DNA of 64,000 nucleotides. Origin: Penelope pileata. Its lineage: Eukaryota; Chordata; Aves; Galliformes; Cracidae. The stretch's first letter is position 1. Every line of letters starts with the position of its first letter. Position numbers and translations under genes: made by a program. The DNA lies in contig WBMW01000802.1 in the NCBI GenBank assembly GCA_013396635.1, positions 1,128,643 through 1,192,642 on the forward strand, written 5' to 3'. The notes beneath the pieces were generated by a model that was not told the origin of the DNA, did no database searches, and was given only the letters and a program-made list of their open reading frames with translations. Positions 48,949-62,251 of the stretch are shown here, in pieces.

Positions 48949-51900
48949 CTGAAACAAGAAACTGCAATACAGGGCTTTGGTAACAGGTACCAAATCAGAG
49001 CACAGGTTTCCCAGCAGCAATGTCCAGCTGTAGTCCGTCTCCTATCACTTCTCCTACTGAACTGGAGCATCAATATAACCAGGCACTGCCTCAGGTGAAT
49101 GTCTTCTGCCACCTAGATTTGTGGCTTAAATACAGAGAAAAGGTTACTGACTGTGTAATGCTGGGGACTATTACAGAATTTACAGAAGCTGAACAGACTG
49201 TGTAAAGTATCAACTTTAGTTAGATACAATTAGAAGACTTTGAATTATAAGGATAATGTGGTATGGGTTACAGGTTTTATTAGTTTTGAATTTGTTCTCA
49301 CCTTAGTTAATAGAAATTGTGCTGCTTTGACAAAGGTTGCGGATCAGACAGCAGGCATAAAGAAACAAATGTACAGTAAATTTTTATAAGTTACTGCTTC
49401 AAATATTTTTGTAAATTTTTGGCCATTTTTTGACCATATGAGAATTACACATACTGAGAGTGTTCAGTTTTTTTTTTTTTTAAATTTGATTTACACTGTA
49501 TCTGTCTACCTAGCTGAATTTGTATGATTGATGTTACATTTCAAATTTTATTAATTTTACACAGGTTACATTCAACTCATAGGCTGATTGTACTCAGGTT
49601 CAATTTTCAAGCTTTGTTTCCTTTGGACATGAAAAATATCTATATGTTGATTTCTTGAAGTTAAATTTTCATATAGTAATTTATAATAACATATTTATAT
49701 GGTTTTGCAAGGTTTTAATTACCTGGAAGTCTTATAAAATATTATGGCAAGGTTTATGTACAAAGTAATAAATTGGGGAAATACTTTCCTTAAAAAATCA
49801 TTATTATATTACTTATTACATTATTTATTATTAAATACGGTTTCAAGTCAGGCCTGAGAATTAGGTGCTTAGTGCTGCCATTCTGATTGTGTTACTGCTA
49901 AGTTATAAAAAAATCATAGAGAAACATTCTCTTAACAGTAAAATACTTGGCTTTACCTATTTACACATGGAATAGCCATTCTTTGGGGCAGGTTCAGACA
50001 TTTCTTATATAAGCAGATCCAGTTTTGAAATATGTGTAGGTAAAGAAAAAAAGTCTTTGACTCAACTCATATTTCAAATGGATTGTATTACTTTTCATCA
50101 TTTGAAGTGGTTATACAATTAACTAATCAAGAAGTGTTTTAAATTGTTGGAAATATATATGAAATTCTGCAGTATTTTTTAAAAAGAAATATGAATAATT
50201 ATAATTTATGGTTAATAATGGTTTCAATTTCATTAAAGGACCCTTGAAAAATTGAATATGATCAATTGTTCTGTTTAACTGGAATAAAAATTTCTGTGAG
50301 TAAGTAACTGAACTCTGCAACTAATTGTGAAAATATTTTTGACAGTTAACACTTAAAAGTTACTGGTTACTATATTTATTTATACAATGATTCCTCTATT
50401 TGAGCACTTAATTTAGTTAGGTTTAGAAGTTGTCTTTTATCTTTGGAAGTGTTGTCTCAAAAATGATGTACATTCTTTCATATAAACTTTTCTCTCTCTT
50501 GACGACAACAAAGAGCAAGTCTCCAAACCAAAGTAGTTTTACAATACGTTATACAAAGAGGCATCCCAGTGCAGTCTTTCAAATACTTTTTGGAGTGACT
50601 CATTGAGTGAATTAATAGCAGCTGAGTGGAAACAACAGCCCCTGGGTCAAACATTGCTAATGGGACATTAAATGACACTTAAAATGAAATGCACTATGGT
50701 GAGCTTCACGTGAGTTAGTTACTGTTCTTAGTGATTTCATTTTACACAATGAAAAAAGTTTTTTCTTTGATTTCAAAGGGAAGTTTAGCAATCCTTTCTT
50801 CTTAATTCAATTGAAATATAGAAGATTTTTTCTGAAAGAATCACAAAGGTAGTTTACATATTTATACAAACTCAAATAACTAGACAGTAATTTGTTGATG
50901 AAATTCAGTCACTGCAAATTACCATTTAACAACAAATTGTAACTTCCATAAATTATGTAAAATGCACACACTTCAGGATTATATATATTCTCTTTATAAA
51001 TATTTTCCACATTATAGTGTTATTTGACTTGTCCACTTTCAATAAGATATTCACTCTCTATATAATCTTTACTTATCCTTATTTTTGTATAATGAAAGTA
51101 AGACACCCTATAAATTAAACCAAAATGGCAAGAGCATCCTAAATTTACTTCAGGAACTTTCACTATTTTCTGGATTATCTCTATTCCATGATGATTCTTC
51201 AGTGATCTATAAAAGTTAATAGACTAGAAAATGGGCTGTGCCATCTGTTCTAGTTGTGATGAGTTCATTAGTCTTTACCTGAATATTTGAGTGTAGTTCT
51301 TAAACAGCATCACTGTTGTCTGTGATTTGTTTGTGTGAAAACTGCAGTATTTTTCTTCTCTTTTCAGGTTTTTCCAGTATTTATTTATTATACTGGTTTT
51401 CCAGTATTTCACCTTCTTGCGAAGACTAATATCTAAATTGTTATAATGCTGAAAATAATCCAGAACATTATGAGTTAGGAAGAACGTCTGTATTAAAACA
51501 GACTCATTGAATGCAGGTTGTATCTCACGTATCTCAAATAGGCTTTGAACACTCACCTATTGAAATGAATTCCTCAGAGTTTTCCTAGATGGTAAATCTC
51601 CACGCAAAGAAACACAATTCTACAGATACTGTGATGTATTGTTGTTCCTTACAGTTTGAGAAAAGTCAGCTATAACCTGAAAGGACACAATATTTTGAGT
51701 TTTAATTAGGTGATGACTTTGAGGGAGAAGAGTTATTTTTTTTATGTAGTAGATGATTTACTTGGAAGCACAAGAAACAAGTTTCAGAAAACTTCTCAAT
51801 ACATTCTGTTTGAAATCAGTAGCTAATCCAATTCCTGAAAAAGAGATTCTGAATGCTCTTTAAGTCAATTCAGTTAGCTTCAATAGGAAATATCTCAAAT

Positions 51901-54900
51901 AAACACTTAATTTTCTCAACAGAGAAGAAATAAGGTCTGAGAAACAGGACCTCTTCCCTCGTGAACAATAAGCTAATATATTACTGGTTGGTTTTGTACT
52001 TCTAATGAGGACAAATTGTCTCTCTCTTTCCTTGGTTAAGACATTTTTGCATGGGAATATTTTTATGATTTCTGTTCTGTAGTGCTGGCAGACAAGACGT
52101 CTTCCTCTGTTATTCACGGTAAGAACAAAAGCTATCACTCCCAGAACCCACTCTTCATGCAGTCTGACACACAAGTCTTGCATATTGGGATTGCAGTAAT
52201 GCTTAAAGAAGTGTTAGGGACATCATGACAACTGCCTGACTTGTTCTAATTGTTAGTATAAAAGGTTTTATTTACAGTACCAGATGCTGAAAGACTTTGA
52301 TCCACTTCTTATGCCTCTGTAAGTTTTGTAAACTGTTATAGCTGATCAAACATTTTCAATTGAAATATAGTTCATGAAAACCAGCTTTTTATCCAACCTG
52401 GAATTATTTCATATATGATTGCATCAATGTTTGGGGAAATCAAAAGAAATTATAGGGCTTCAGGTCACAATCATATTAATCTGTGGTCATACTCGAACAC
52501 TGTATCTCTGTGAAGCTATACCACAAAGCTCTTATTAGTCTTCCCTATGGATTCTGGAAGAATCAGGTCTATTTATTCTCAGACCAGAGTCCATGATGTG
52601 GTCCATCAGGTCTTCCAATCAAGGCCATTTTCTTGTACTCTTGCCTCTCAATCAACAAAAGTACACATGGATATTTTTCAAAGGAGTCTGGTGCAAAGAC
52701 ACCTCAGCTAGGACATAGATGGATGGCACTGTACTGTACGCAGTGCTAACATAAGAGCCAGTTGAGTCCTGAACACAGTTTGATCCCACAAGGAACCTGG
52801 CCGAGCACCATACTATACTGAAAATTATACCAGAATTTATTCTAAAATGTTAATTTGATTTCCACTGTATGATGTAGATATATTCTGAGAAAAACCACCC
52901 AGATAATCAGGACTAAATGGCCAACAGAAAATATCCCCTTTCATACCTCTTTATATCAAAGAAACGATAGTGAGATGTCAAACAGATAAGGAAGTCTGAA
53001 TAAACTAGAGATATTTCAAAATATAATCTTCTTCTAGATCAACATTTCCTGATTTTCCGTAGCAGTAAGAATATTATGCATAGAAGTACGAGCAACATCA
53101 AGGTTTGTTCTCCATATTAGTCCAAGGCAAGGCTATCCATGGGGCCCAGAAACAGGTCAGCAAAGTAAAGCTAAAAGCTGGTGCCAAATCATTGCTTTCT
53201 CACTGCACACACCTTGTTATCTTATTCTGTGAGCTTGCTTGTATTTTTTATGTTACACGTTACACAGATGCCTTAAACACGGTCCAGATGCAGCTTTCTC
53301 TATGAGCAAACAACTCTTCAAAGTCCAAGCAGATGGCTTCAGTCTGATAAAATATACAGCCAGTTTATAGGGAGACATCACTGTCCTCAGGACAGAGGTC
53401 CTAGTGATGTGACTTTTGAAACAAACTTCCTTTTAGTATTTGAAACTAAATCATAGAACCCCCAGCAAGAAAAAGTACATAAAATGCTTTAAAATGAACT
53501 TTAGCAAGCTAAATTCAGAATGTGATTATGGGTCCCAGCTCAGATTTTGAGCTTACATGGCAAATCTGAAGGAAAAGTAGGAAAGAGGGAGAGTAAGAGG
53601 ATGAGAATTGTGGTAAAGAAGGGATGTTAAGGAGAAGTGAGAAGAATATGGACATGAGTGTGGCCTTCTTTAATGCTAAGATAAACATGTTTGGATCATA
53701 TTTATTCCCTCTGGGCTTTGCCTTTGTTCTGATAACAGCTAAGGATCATCAGGATTGAGTGTGAATAAAGCATCAAATCACAAGTCTCCTCTGGCATTTT
53801 AGAACGTCTTTGAATAAACACTCTTCTCAACTGGGATTGAATATATTTTCTTATCAAGAAAGCAACACTGGTAAACAAATACCACGTCATAATCCCTTAG
53901 TTCATTAGTTTTGTCATTTTTAATAAAATAATGTCTGGTTTTCATGAAGTGGGTCATCTATAATTCTTCTGGAACTCACAAAAATCCCTTGCCATTGCTG
54001 TATTTTTAGCAAAGAATAATGAATAACTGATAAGATGAAATATAGAGCTACATAATTGGCAAATGGAGAACGTTTTACAGAAATCATTCAAACTATTTTG
54101 AATTTCATTTCTAGTCATGGTTTATTTAACACTAGCAGAGTGCTGGAAGAGTTTCACAAAAGATTGATGATCCTCTAGAGCAATTCCTAAGTGTAATATT
54201 ATGTCTTAAAGAATTATGTCCCTTTCTTTAAGGGTGCTGAGAAAGATATTACTATGCATCAATAAAAATTCAAGTTTTACCAACCATCTGTATTGCATAA
54301 ATCAAGGAGAGGGTAAGGGTTTCCCCTGAAAACAATTATGGAATGGAATGAGACAGCCTAAAAGGCATTTACTGTACTAAAGCGTGTCAGTAAATGTGTT
54401 ATGCTGCAGATACAATGAATTTCAGAATAAATTTTAAGGACAACATTTTCAAGGATTTGTGCCCAGGGCCCACTTTCATAGAAAATGGTGTTTCTCATCC
54501 TTTGAGACAGGGCTTGTCTACAGGACAGAAGTATACCTGCTCAGTTTGAAATGTGATTTTCAAACTATTGGAAAACACTGTACTGTTTGGTTTGTTAATT
54601 TGGTTTCAAATGAGCTCATAAGGATCAGTAATCTTTCAGCTGAACTGAAATAAAATAAATTCAAAAGAATGTGTGTGTCCATCCCTATAAACTCATACAA
54701 AAAGGGGAAATTGTGGCAACTAAATAAAAGGGAAAAATATTTAATTTAAACCACTATATATACATATATTTTTTGAAGTAGAAAGGATTAGAGTCAAATT
54801 AGTTCAATTTGGTTAGTTTACCTTGTTACTAGGAGTCTAGGCCACTGTACAACTACTTTACATGTCTTGAAGATTTTCAAGGAGATAAGACAATGGCTAT

Positions 54901-57887
54901 GTAAATACTTCAAAAGCTGACTAAATATGTGCTGCATACAGTTTTCTGCACTGAAGATGGCAGGACATCTGTCTTCAAGTAAAATCACTTCTAATATGTG
55001 CAACATGGAGAGCATGAATACATCCAGTATTATTATGTAAAGAAAAGTTCTAGTTGTCAGTTCTTGGATTATTTCTGAGATTTCTCCAATAACTTCACAA
55101 ATGGAAGAGAAAAGTGCAATTGAATTGATTATAGTTGTTTGCAGAGAAGTGGAGTTAGTTCTCAACCGTTTTGGAAATGCACAAGTGTTTGTTTCACAAA
55201 GAAAAGAAAATAATATCAAGCTGAGAATGTCTGTCAACTTTGAACTCCCTTCAGACACATTTATCTTGACACTACAAAAAAACTCTTTAAAGGATTTATA
55301 ACAGATTTTTTTAAAATCTTTTAAACACAGTAAAGAAGAAATAGCATGGGATTGTTCTCTAAATTCTTGTGTAGATTATATTTGCAATTCTTCAGTATGA
55401 GCAGAATTTATTTTGCAAAATCCAATGAGCAGTATGGGATTAGGTTGTGCAGAAAACAAAACTGTATGTAATGGAAGGAGAGTGTCCTGGTTTCAGCCTG
55501 AACAGAGAAGAAACAGAGAGGAACTCTACTTGAAATACATATCACCTGAATCAGTCAAGAGTGCTGATCACTTGAGAGACATCTCAAGTGATTTCCAAAA
55601 TACCATCAAATGAAAGATTGACAAAGATTGGGAAGAGTAAAAAAGCATGTGTTCTCTGCTCTGCCACCAGTGGTCTTCTTCCACTGCTTCACTTCCGGGG
55701 GCTGTGTCACCCCTGCATGGTGCCATACAGCCCTGTAGACAAAGTGGACTACCTGACCACCACATGGGCACTCGAAGATGTACTAAGGCCTCCATGAAAT
55801 TTCACAGTCATTAAGGACCTATTAGTCATCATTTATGACCTAGGGTGCAACTGGCACAGCTTACAAGTGCTAAAAGGTTATCTCCTCTTTTATCATTTAC
55901 CCCAAATCATGCCATTCCCTCTTGTTTCTACAGTGGCACTTGTCAAACTCAGATGACTATATCTAACTCATCACAAACAACAGGAAATGCAACTTGTTTT
56001 CTTACGCATCTACAAAAAAACTTATCAATCTTATTTAATATCCCGAAAACTCAAACCCACTCTACGGCCTGTTCAAGCACTCAGTAATATTATGCTATTT
56101 TTATTCAGGAAAGATTACAGAGTTTTTTATCCTAGGTTTTTAAAAATTCAGCGGTGGCTGTTGTGAAGAAAATTCGTTCTCAATTGTTGTGCATTTAAAT
56201 AACAACGGTCAGAAAAAACATGCGTTTCTCATACAGTCTTTCTTTGCTAACTGATGCTAGAGATCCTGAATTCCCTGAATTCCTGAATGTGCAAACTCAG
56301 ATACAGCCCTTCTGCCAGTTGGGATGTCAGGGCCACAATGGGATCTTTGTTTATCATCTCCAGGACTAGCAGTGTACAGGGGAAAAATGTGGACTGGGGA
56401 GTCACTTATGGGATGGGCAAGGTGAGGCTGGTCCTGGATGCTTTGCTAAGGCTGTCCCATAGCTGGAGTGGATAACCTGAGCCTTGATGGCTCCTGTTAA
56501 GGGTTGGGAAGAATGTGTCTGGGTTGGCAGGAAGGCATTTAAGGCAAAGAGATGCATGCCTGGAATGAGATTCAGGAGAGTGGTTGCGCAGAAGGGAAGG
56601 AGTGATTTTGCTGCACAAGCACCTTGCCATAGATCTGACTAGAGGTGATTCCAGGTGCCAGATCAATTTGCAATGCTACAGTACCCTCCTGCAAATGGCA
56701 GAGATGCAGCTAACTTGCCAGAATACAATTTATATGTTAGAAACTTTCTGGGAATCTTCAATCTCACTCTCATACTCTAAATGGAGAGTGCAAGAATAGT
56801 GGTCAGGAATGGCACTATGCAAACTAAGGAAATCTGCTGCAGGACTGTTTTGCTAAGACAAATACGATCCCTCTGTTTCACATAGACTTGCTTTTCAAAA
56901 TGGAATTGAAATTTGACACTTAATGTCAAACTGTCTGTAATTTCTGTTTAATGTCCTGCTTGAACAGTACTGTAAGAAAAACGTCCATCTAAAATGTTTG
57001 TTTCCTTTTTTCTTTCAGTGCCCACAGATTTGAATAGACAAAATGAAACATAATTGTGAAAATAACACTGGCAGCAAAGAACAAGTGATTTTCTGTCAAA
57101 GAGAAAGTTGTGTGATCTAGAAAATTATGCATTTATTTTAAATTCTACTTTGTGGATTTCGTTCTTGTTTGTGTGTGTGTTTGTCTCATGGAAAATTTCT
57201 GGATGTTTATTTCAAGAACACATGGTATTAATAAGAGCTAGTAATAGAATCCTTGATATAATAGTTTCTTAACTAGTTACAGAGAATGTTGCATTACTTT
57301 ACTAGAAAATGATAACCTTTACATATTAGTAACCAAAATATTACTGTCTTATTTAAAAGTTAAAATCAAAATGACAACCCAAGTAGATTCATTTTCACCA
57401 TAAGCCTTTTTTAACTGTTATTTTATTTTGATATTTCGTCCAAATACAGGATATGAATATTTCAAAAGTCTCAAAAATTCTTAAAGATCAAGAGAAAAGA
57501 TTTTTCATTCCATGATTTTATTGTAAATATTGTACAACCAGCTAGATCAGGAGACAGCACCAGGTGTCTGTACAATGTTTACAATGAAATGACCTTAAAG
57601 AGGGCTTTGTTTAAGCAACAAATAATTGTTATCACTTTACCGCATTTTCTGACCAAAAACTAGGAAGTACTTACATGTGCGAAGTCAAGGTACCTCCAAG
57701 AGTAGAGCTTAGTACTCTGTGATTTAGAAATCTAATTTTGTAGCCTAAAGGTAGGTTACAGCTCAGCTAGGTTAGCAAAATCAGTGACCTGATAGCCTAG
57801 GCTGCCTAGTGTTTTAGGTAATCATCAGAATAAAAAATCCAGGAATAACAATGTAATATACCTCAAAGTTCTCCAGTGAATGTTTGT
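48949..57887. other. AT-rich unique sequence, no gene seen
   Basis: About 9 kb without a supported gene. It includes a 14-T run at 49468-49481, TTA-rich sequence at 49798-49840, a TTTCCAGTATTT duplication at 51367-51412 and the longest non-repeat open frame of the window (54818-55258, minus). A slightly GC-richer patch lies at 56300-56680. A T-rich acceptor-like site at 57022 leads only into short stop-bounded frames. Confidence 0.6.
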
Positions 57888-58406
57888 TGTGGTTTGACCC
57901 AGCAGACAGCTAAGTCCCACACAGTTGTTTGCTCACCCTCCCCACCTCCCAAGTGGGATGGGGAAGAGAATTAAGGAAAAAAATGCAGTAGGACTCATGG
58001 ATGGGGACAAAAGCTGTTTACTAAGACAGCAGAAAAAATAAAAGAAATAACAGTACATATATATATATAAAATAAAAAACAGATGATGCACAAAGCAAGG
58101 GACCACCAACCAATACCCAGCCAGCCAGCAGCCCCTCCCTCCGAGAGACTGCCCTTCCGTAAAAATCACATGATGTCATATGGCATGGAATAGCTCTTTG
58201 GTCAGCTTGGATCAGCTGCCCTGGTCCTATCCCCTCCCAGTTTCTGGCTCCTTATGCTCCCCTAAGTGCTTCACTGAGGAAGAGAATATGTCCTTGGCTG
58301 TGTTCAACACTGCCAGGTGTTATCAGTTTTGTTCTTCTTCTGGGACCAAAACATAGCTTCATACCAGACACTATGAGAGAAGTAACTTCTGCTAGAAACT
58401 AAGACA
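57888..58406 (-). mobile_element. Endogenous retrovirus solo LTR, avian, diverged
   Basis: A 519-bp segment whose plus strand starts TGTGGTTTGACCCAGCAGAC and ends CTAGAAACTAAGACA. Order and content match an LTR family common in bird genomes that I recognise from memory (pieces include CTCACCCTCCCC, AAGTGGGATGGGG and GGCATGGAATAGC, then TACCAGACAC). The sense strand is probably minus, because there the sequence has TG...CA ends and a poly(A)-signal-like AGTAAA (plus 58022-58017). No gag, pol or env remnant flanks it and no matching second LTR is seen, so it is a solo LTR. No 5- or 6-bp target duplication is visible at these ends, consistent with age. It contains an (AT)n patch at 58057-58069. 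Confidence 0.85.
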
Positions 58407-58703
58407 ATATTGTAAAAGACAAAATATAGCACTGTGTTGGGCTGCCTTTTCTTGCTTCAAACTCTTTTGCTTGTGACTTTGCAGTAACCAATTCAACTGG
58501 AGAGTATTCTTTGTCTTCCTGATACTTTGTTACTAAATAATAGTAGTGAAAATCTTTTGAGCCAGAAATCCTAGTTTTTGGTTGTTCTAATATTATTTGC
58601 AGACAACATGGCACATATCCACTATTACTCACTTAAAATCAGTCAAAATGTAGCTGTGCTTTTAACCATGAAGACCTCTTTCTACTTTGACATTACAACA
58701 ACA

Positions 58704-58732
58704 ATAAAAAAAAAAAAAGAAAAAAGAAAAAA
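58704..58732. repeat. A-rich AAAAAG low-complexity tract
   Basis: A 13-A run followed by two AAAAAG-type units. No SINE or LINE body is seen on its 5' side. Confidence 0.85.
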
Positions 58733-59438
58733 GCCCTGTAACATTATGCAAAGATACCAGTCTTCCTTGGGACTTGAAATAATACCTTTCAGCCTTGACA
58801 CACTGCAAGTACTTCTGGGGAGGTAACCCAAAGACCTCCCCTCTCAGAACTCCATTAAAACAAAAAAATTCTGATTTAAATATTTACCATTAGAGGGAAA
58901 AAAAGGAATGCTAATGAGTTAATTAAAATGTAGCATAATGCCCATCAGATTCTATAGTTTTCCTTAGCTCTATACATTTGATAAGTGACATTGTAAGAAC
59001 ACAAGAAATGTTGCCAAAAGGAATAGAACCAGAGTAGAATAGATCTGAAAAGCATCAAAACCCATGGAATAATATTTTAAAGTGCAGGTCCAAGTGGATG
59101 AGCTCCAAGACTATGATAGATCGCCTAGCACTCATGACAGATGAGCTTGGAATTATTATTAATATTGAATTTACACTTTGTTTTACTAATTCATATTACT
59201 AATTTTCACAATTCCATTATGAATGCATGAAGTTTTGAACATTCGTAAAAATAGAAGTCCTTCACTAGTAAAGTAAGTGTTGGAATAAAGATATATCTAA
59301 GAAGAGGTTATTCTGTTTCAAAATCATGGTAAAAAAATCATGGTTAAAAATATCTTAAACTTATTTTCGTGTAAATGATCAGTATTCTGAAATTTACTTT
59401 TATTCTGACTAGGACACCTTCCACCTTCACAGCACTTG

Positions 59439-59454
59439 CACACACACACACACA
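59439..59454. repeat. (CA)8 microsatellite
   Basis: Eight perfect CA units. Dinucleotide repeats of this length are often polymorphic. Confidence 0.95.
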
Positions 59455-60276
59455 GATTTCTCTAGGTGGAAGATTCTTAGGTCTATGTAGTCTGAGGTAC
59501 CATGTTTCTTCTAATGGCTGAGGAGATGATGGCTCCTGGACTTCCATAGTTTAGAATTTTCTCTCTTTCCCATCTACACCCTTTCAATGTTATATTCTCT
59601 CTTGGTTTGCCATCTGAAGCAGTTGCCTGATTGCTTCCTAACCTATACTAGGATTTAAACTCGTGTCAGCTCATGACCTGTATTAGCCATCTGCCACAAC
59701 AGCAGCTCCTCTAAAAGATGGCAGGGAGCAGTGAGATCTAAGGGAGAAAGAGTGAGAGCCAGGGGATAACGTGTCCACAACCAAAGAAATAGGAGTGGGC
59801 AGTGTAGGTTTAGACTGAGCAGTATTTACAGCCCCATCTCTTCCTGTAGTCAGGGCCTACTTGTATGGAAAGCCTTCGGAAAGAGTTATTAGCAACATTT
59901 TGGAAAGTGGCTTCCTTTGTGGATTGTTGTGTACCTCAGGCACAAAGGAAATTTGCTTTGTGAATGTCTCCTGTCTCCCATGTTTTGGTTATTCAGCCTT
60001 CTTTTGTTCACATTACAACTTTCTCTCCTGAGGAATATCGCTGAACTCACAAAGCATCATTTTTCTTTATCTACAGGATATGAAATCGTATGTAGTGATG
60101 AATGGGCAGAGTAAAACTGGCATCCTGCTGCAATATATTCATTTTGGCACATTTTTATTCTTTTTCCTGACATTTTTGGTCTAAAATATGTGCTAGATTT
60201 TTTATCTGCACCCTACTGGATTGTTCTTTTCCTTTCTTTCTGTGTTCCCATTTATTACAGTATTTCTTTATACAGC

Positions 60277-60291
60277 TTTTTTTTTTTTTTT
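60277..60291. repeat. Poly(T) homopolymer, 15 bp
   Basis: A run of 15 T bases within a pyrimidine-rich neighbourhood (60226-60310). Confidence 0.9.
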
Positions 60292-62066
60292 CTGAGTCTC
60301 TAATTTATCCCTCTTCTGCACACCCTCAACATTCCCCCTCCCCAATGCCAAAACCACTCAGCTGGTTTCCTACAGACAGCTTGTCTTACAGCAAGCTAGA
60401 ACAGGCTTATTCTCAGTTTTTGTGTTTGTGATAGAAAGCCTTAGTCTCTGACAAATGTCAATGGCAAAAAATATCTATAGAGCGCTATAATGTTAGTAAC
60501 ACTAGTCAGTGTCATAAGATATTGTTGAAAGTACTCATCTCTGAGGTTGTTCAATACCACAGAAGAGAAGAATTTTCAGGATGGGCTTCCCTTATCTTCC
60601 AACTTTCTAATGTTTAATTGCACTGCAAATCTGAGTATAGCCACAAAAGGAAAAGAGTATGTATCCATTGTTACCATGTTTAGTCACTGTCCAGTTTCAG
60701 AGGCTTTTGGTGTCCCATAGTGAGTACTACTGTATCATTTAAATCCATAGCCAGGCATTCAGGATTCTATGGGAACCTTTTATATGGCTCTTCTTGTAAT
60801 GGTAGAGAAAAAAATCTTTTAACATAAATTTGAAAAATTGGATTTGGTAAACATCAATGGTATTACAGTTACTCAACATTTTATGGATATTAATGTTATC
60901 CAGGTTTGACACAAAGATATTTAGTGCACTTTGGCAGGTGAAGCATAATGAAACATGCCAAGTGATGTAAAATGTCACTCCTTGCAAAAGTCCCTTTTGC
61001 TGCAGTTATGAGTAGATTTTCTGGTTTCTAAGACAAAGTTCAGTTTTTTAAACTAAACTGCTCATGGGGGTGGGGTTGGTCTGCAAGATGAATGGTCAGC
61101 TGGAGTGGATGAAAACCATTTTCTCTTTTGCTTACTTTTCTGAGGGCAGAATTCAACAGAAGAAGAAGGAAGAGGCAATGTCCTAAACTGTAACAGAAGA
61201 GATTGCTAGAACTTTGATGTCAAAATCCTCAAACTGATCCCTAAACATATGCTTCTACATAGGTATCTATAATCTCAAATCTCTTTCTACCTCTCTACTA
61301 CACACACATTAATGACTTAATCAGTTTCGATACTGAATAGTCATGTAAATAGCTGTATAATCAAAATGCACCAATCTAATAGATACAATAACAATAACAA
61401 TCAGAATTAAATTTTCAAAGTCAACATTCCATATTTCAGCTAAACACCTATCAGTCAAAACAGTTTAGCAAACAGATAGGACTTACCAGAAAACCAGCCA
61501 AGGGAATGAAATTAGGTGATAAGCAGCAAGATAGCACAGAAGTGAGATGGACTAAATTCATTCAAATCTTCATGAGTACTAATTTCAAAAATAAGCTAAA
61601 TCTCCCCAATCTCTCTTGTGACTTCAAGAATGATGAAAAAAACCTGTAATGTTGATATTATATATATTTTTTACCATATTTATAATAAAATACTCTCCAT
61701 CTCATACCAATCAAGTGTTTTCTCCCCCCACAACATCACAGTTTCTGACTGTAGATTTTCCCGTGTTAATAACTGCTATATCTTGTTTATACTGCTTTTG
61801 GTACATTTCAGTACATCTCAAAGCACTTTCCTCAGGAAAATAAGCATTTCCAGCCTCATTTAAATCATGGGGATCTCAGAAAATATTCACTTCATTGTCA
61901 TGGAGTGTGATGAAGAGACTTTCAAGCAAGTAAAGACTCAAACAGGTACAGCAGTGCATAGTACACTATTGTACATGAATATCAGTAGCTCGTGTTTGCC
62001 CTAGCAACACAAGTGTGTAGCCAAGAGCTGCACAAACTAAGAAGTCTTCTTTCTCAGGAGGTCTAA

Positions 62067-62246
62067 TTAGCAGTTTGCAAGGTGATAGTGGTGTGGTCTC
62101 CTTACCTCTTGGTCTACAGCCAGTTCAACAAACATCACCCTCAGGAACTCTGCCCAGCCTTCTCTTGCTGAGCTGATACCCCAGAGGTAGTTTTGAGGAG
62201 GTATTAAGTAGCCCAGGAATTTCAATAAGGGCAATGCAGAACTCAT
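62067..62246 (-). other. Unrecognised 59-codon open frame with internal splice donor
   Basis: A minus-strand ATG at 62246-62244 opens 59 codons ending in TAA (62069-62067). The peptide has MSSALPLLKFLGYLIPP at its start and AREGWAEFLRVMFVELAV centrally, with a hydrophobic/aromatic composition that looks more protein-like than most nearby frames. A good donor, AAGAG|GTAAGG, falls at 62106/62105. A CACTCAG acceptor-like site precedes the ATG (exon start 62251), so a 146-nt exon 62251-62106 is also possible. I cannot place it in a family. It may be a small exon, a fragment of an old retroelement frame, or chance. Confidence 0.22.
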
Positions 62247-62251
62247 ATGTC

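Larger units (their letters stand above)
58407..62105. other. AT-rich unique sequence, no gene seen
   Basis: No gene is supported. It holds an A-rich AAAAAG tract at 58704-58732, a CA microsatellite at 59439-59454 and a 15-T run at 60277-60291. Confidence 0.6.

Noticed and set aside
57022..57120. Strong T-rich acceptor (TTTTTTCTTTCAG) as the start of a plus-strand exon
   Set aside because: All three frames stop within about 12 codons and no matching donor is seen.
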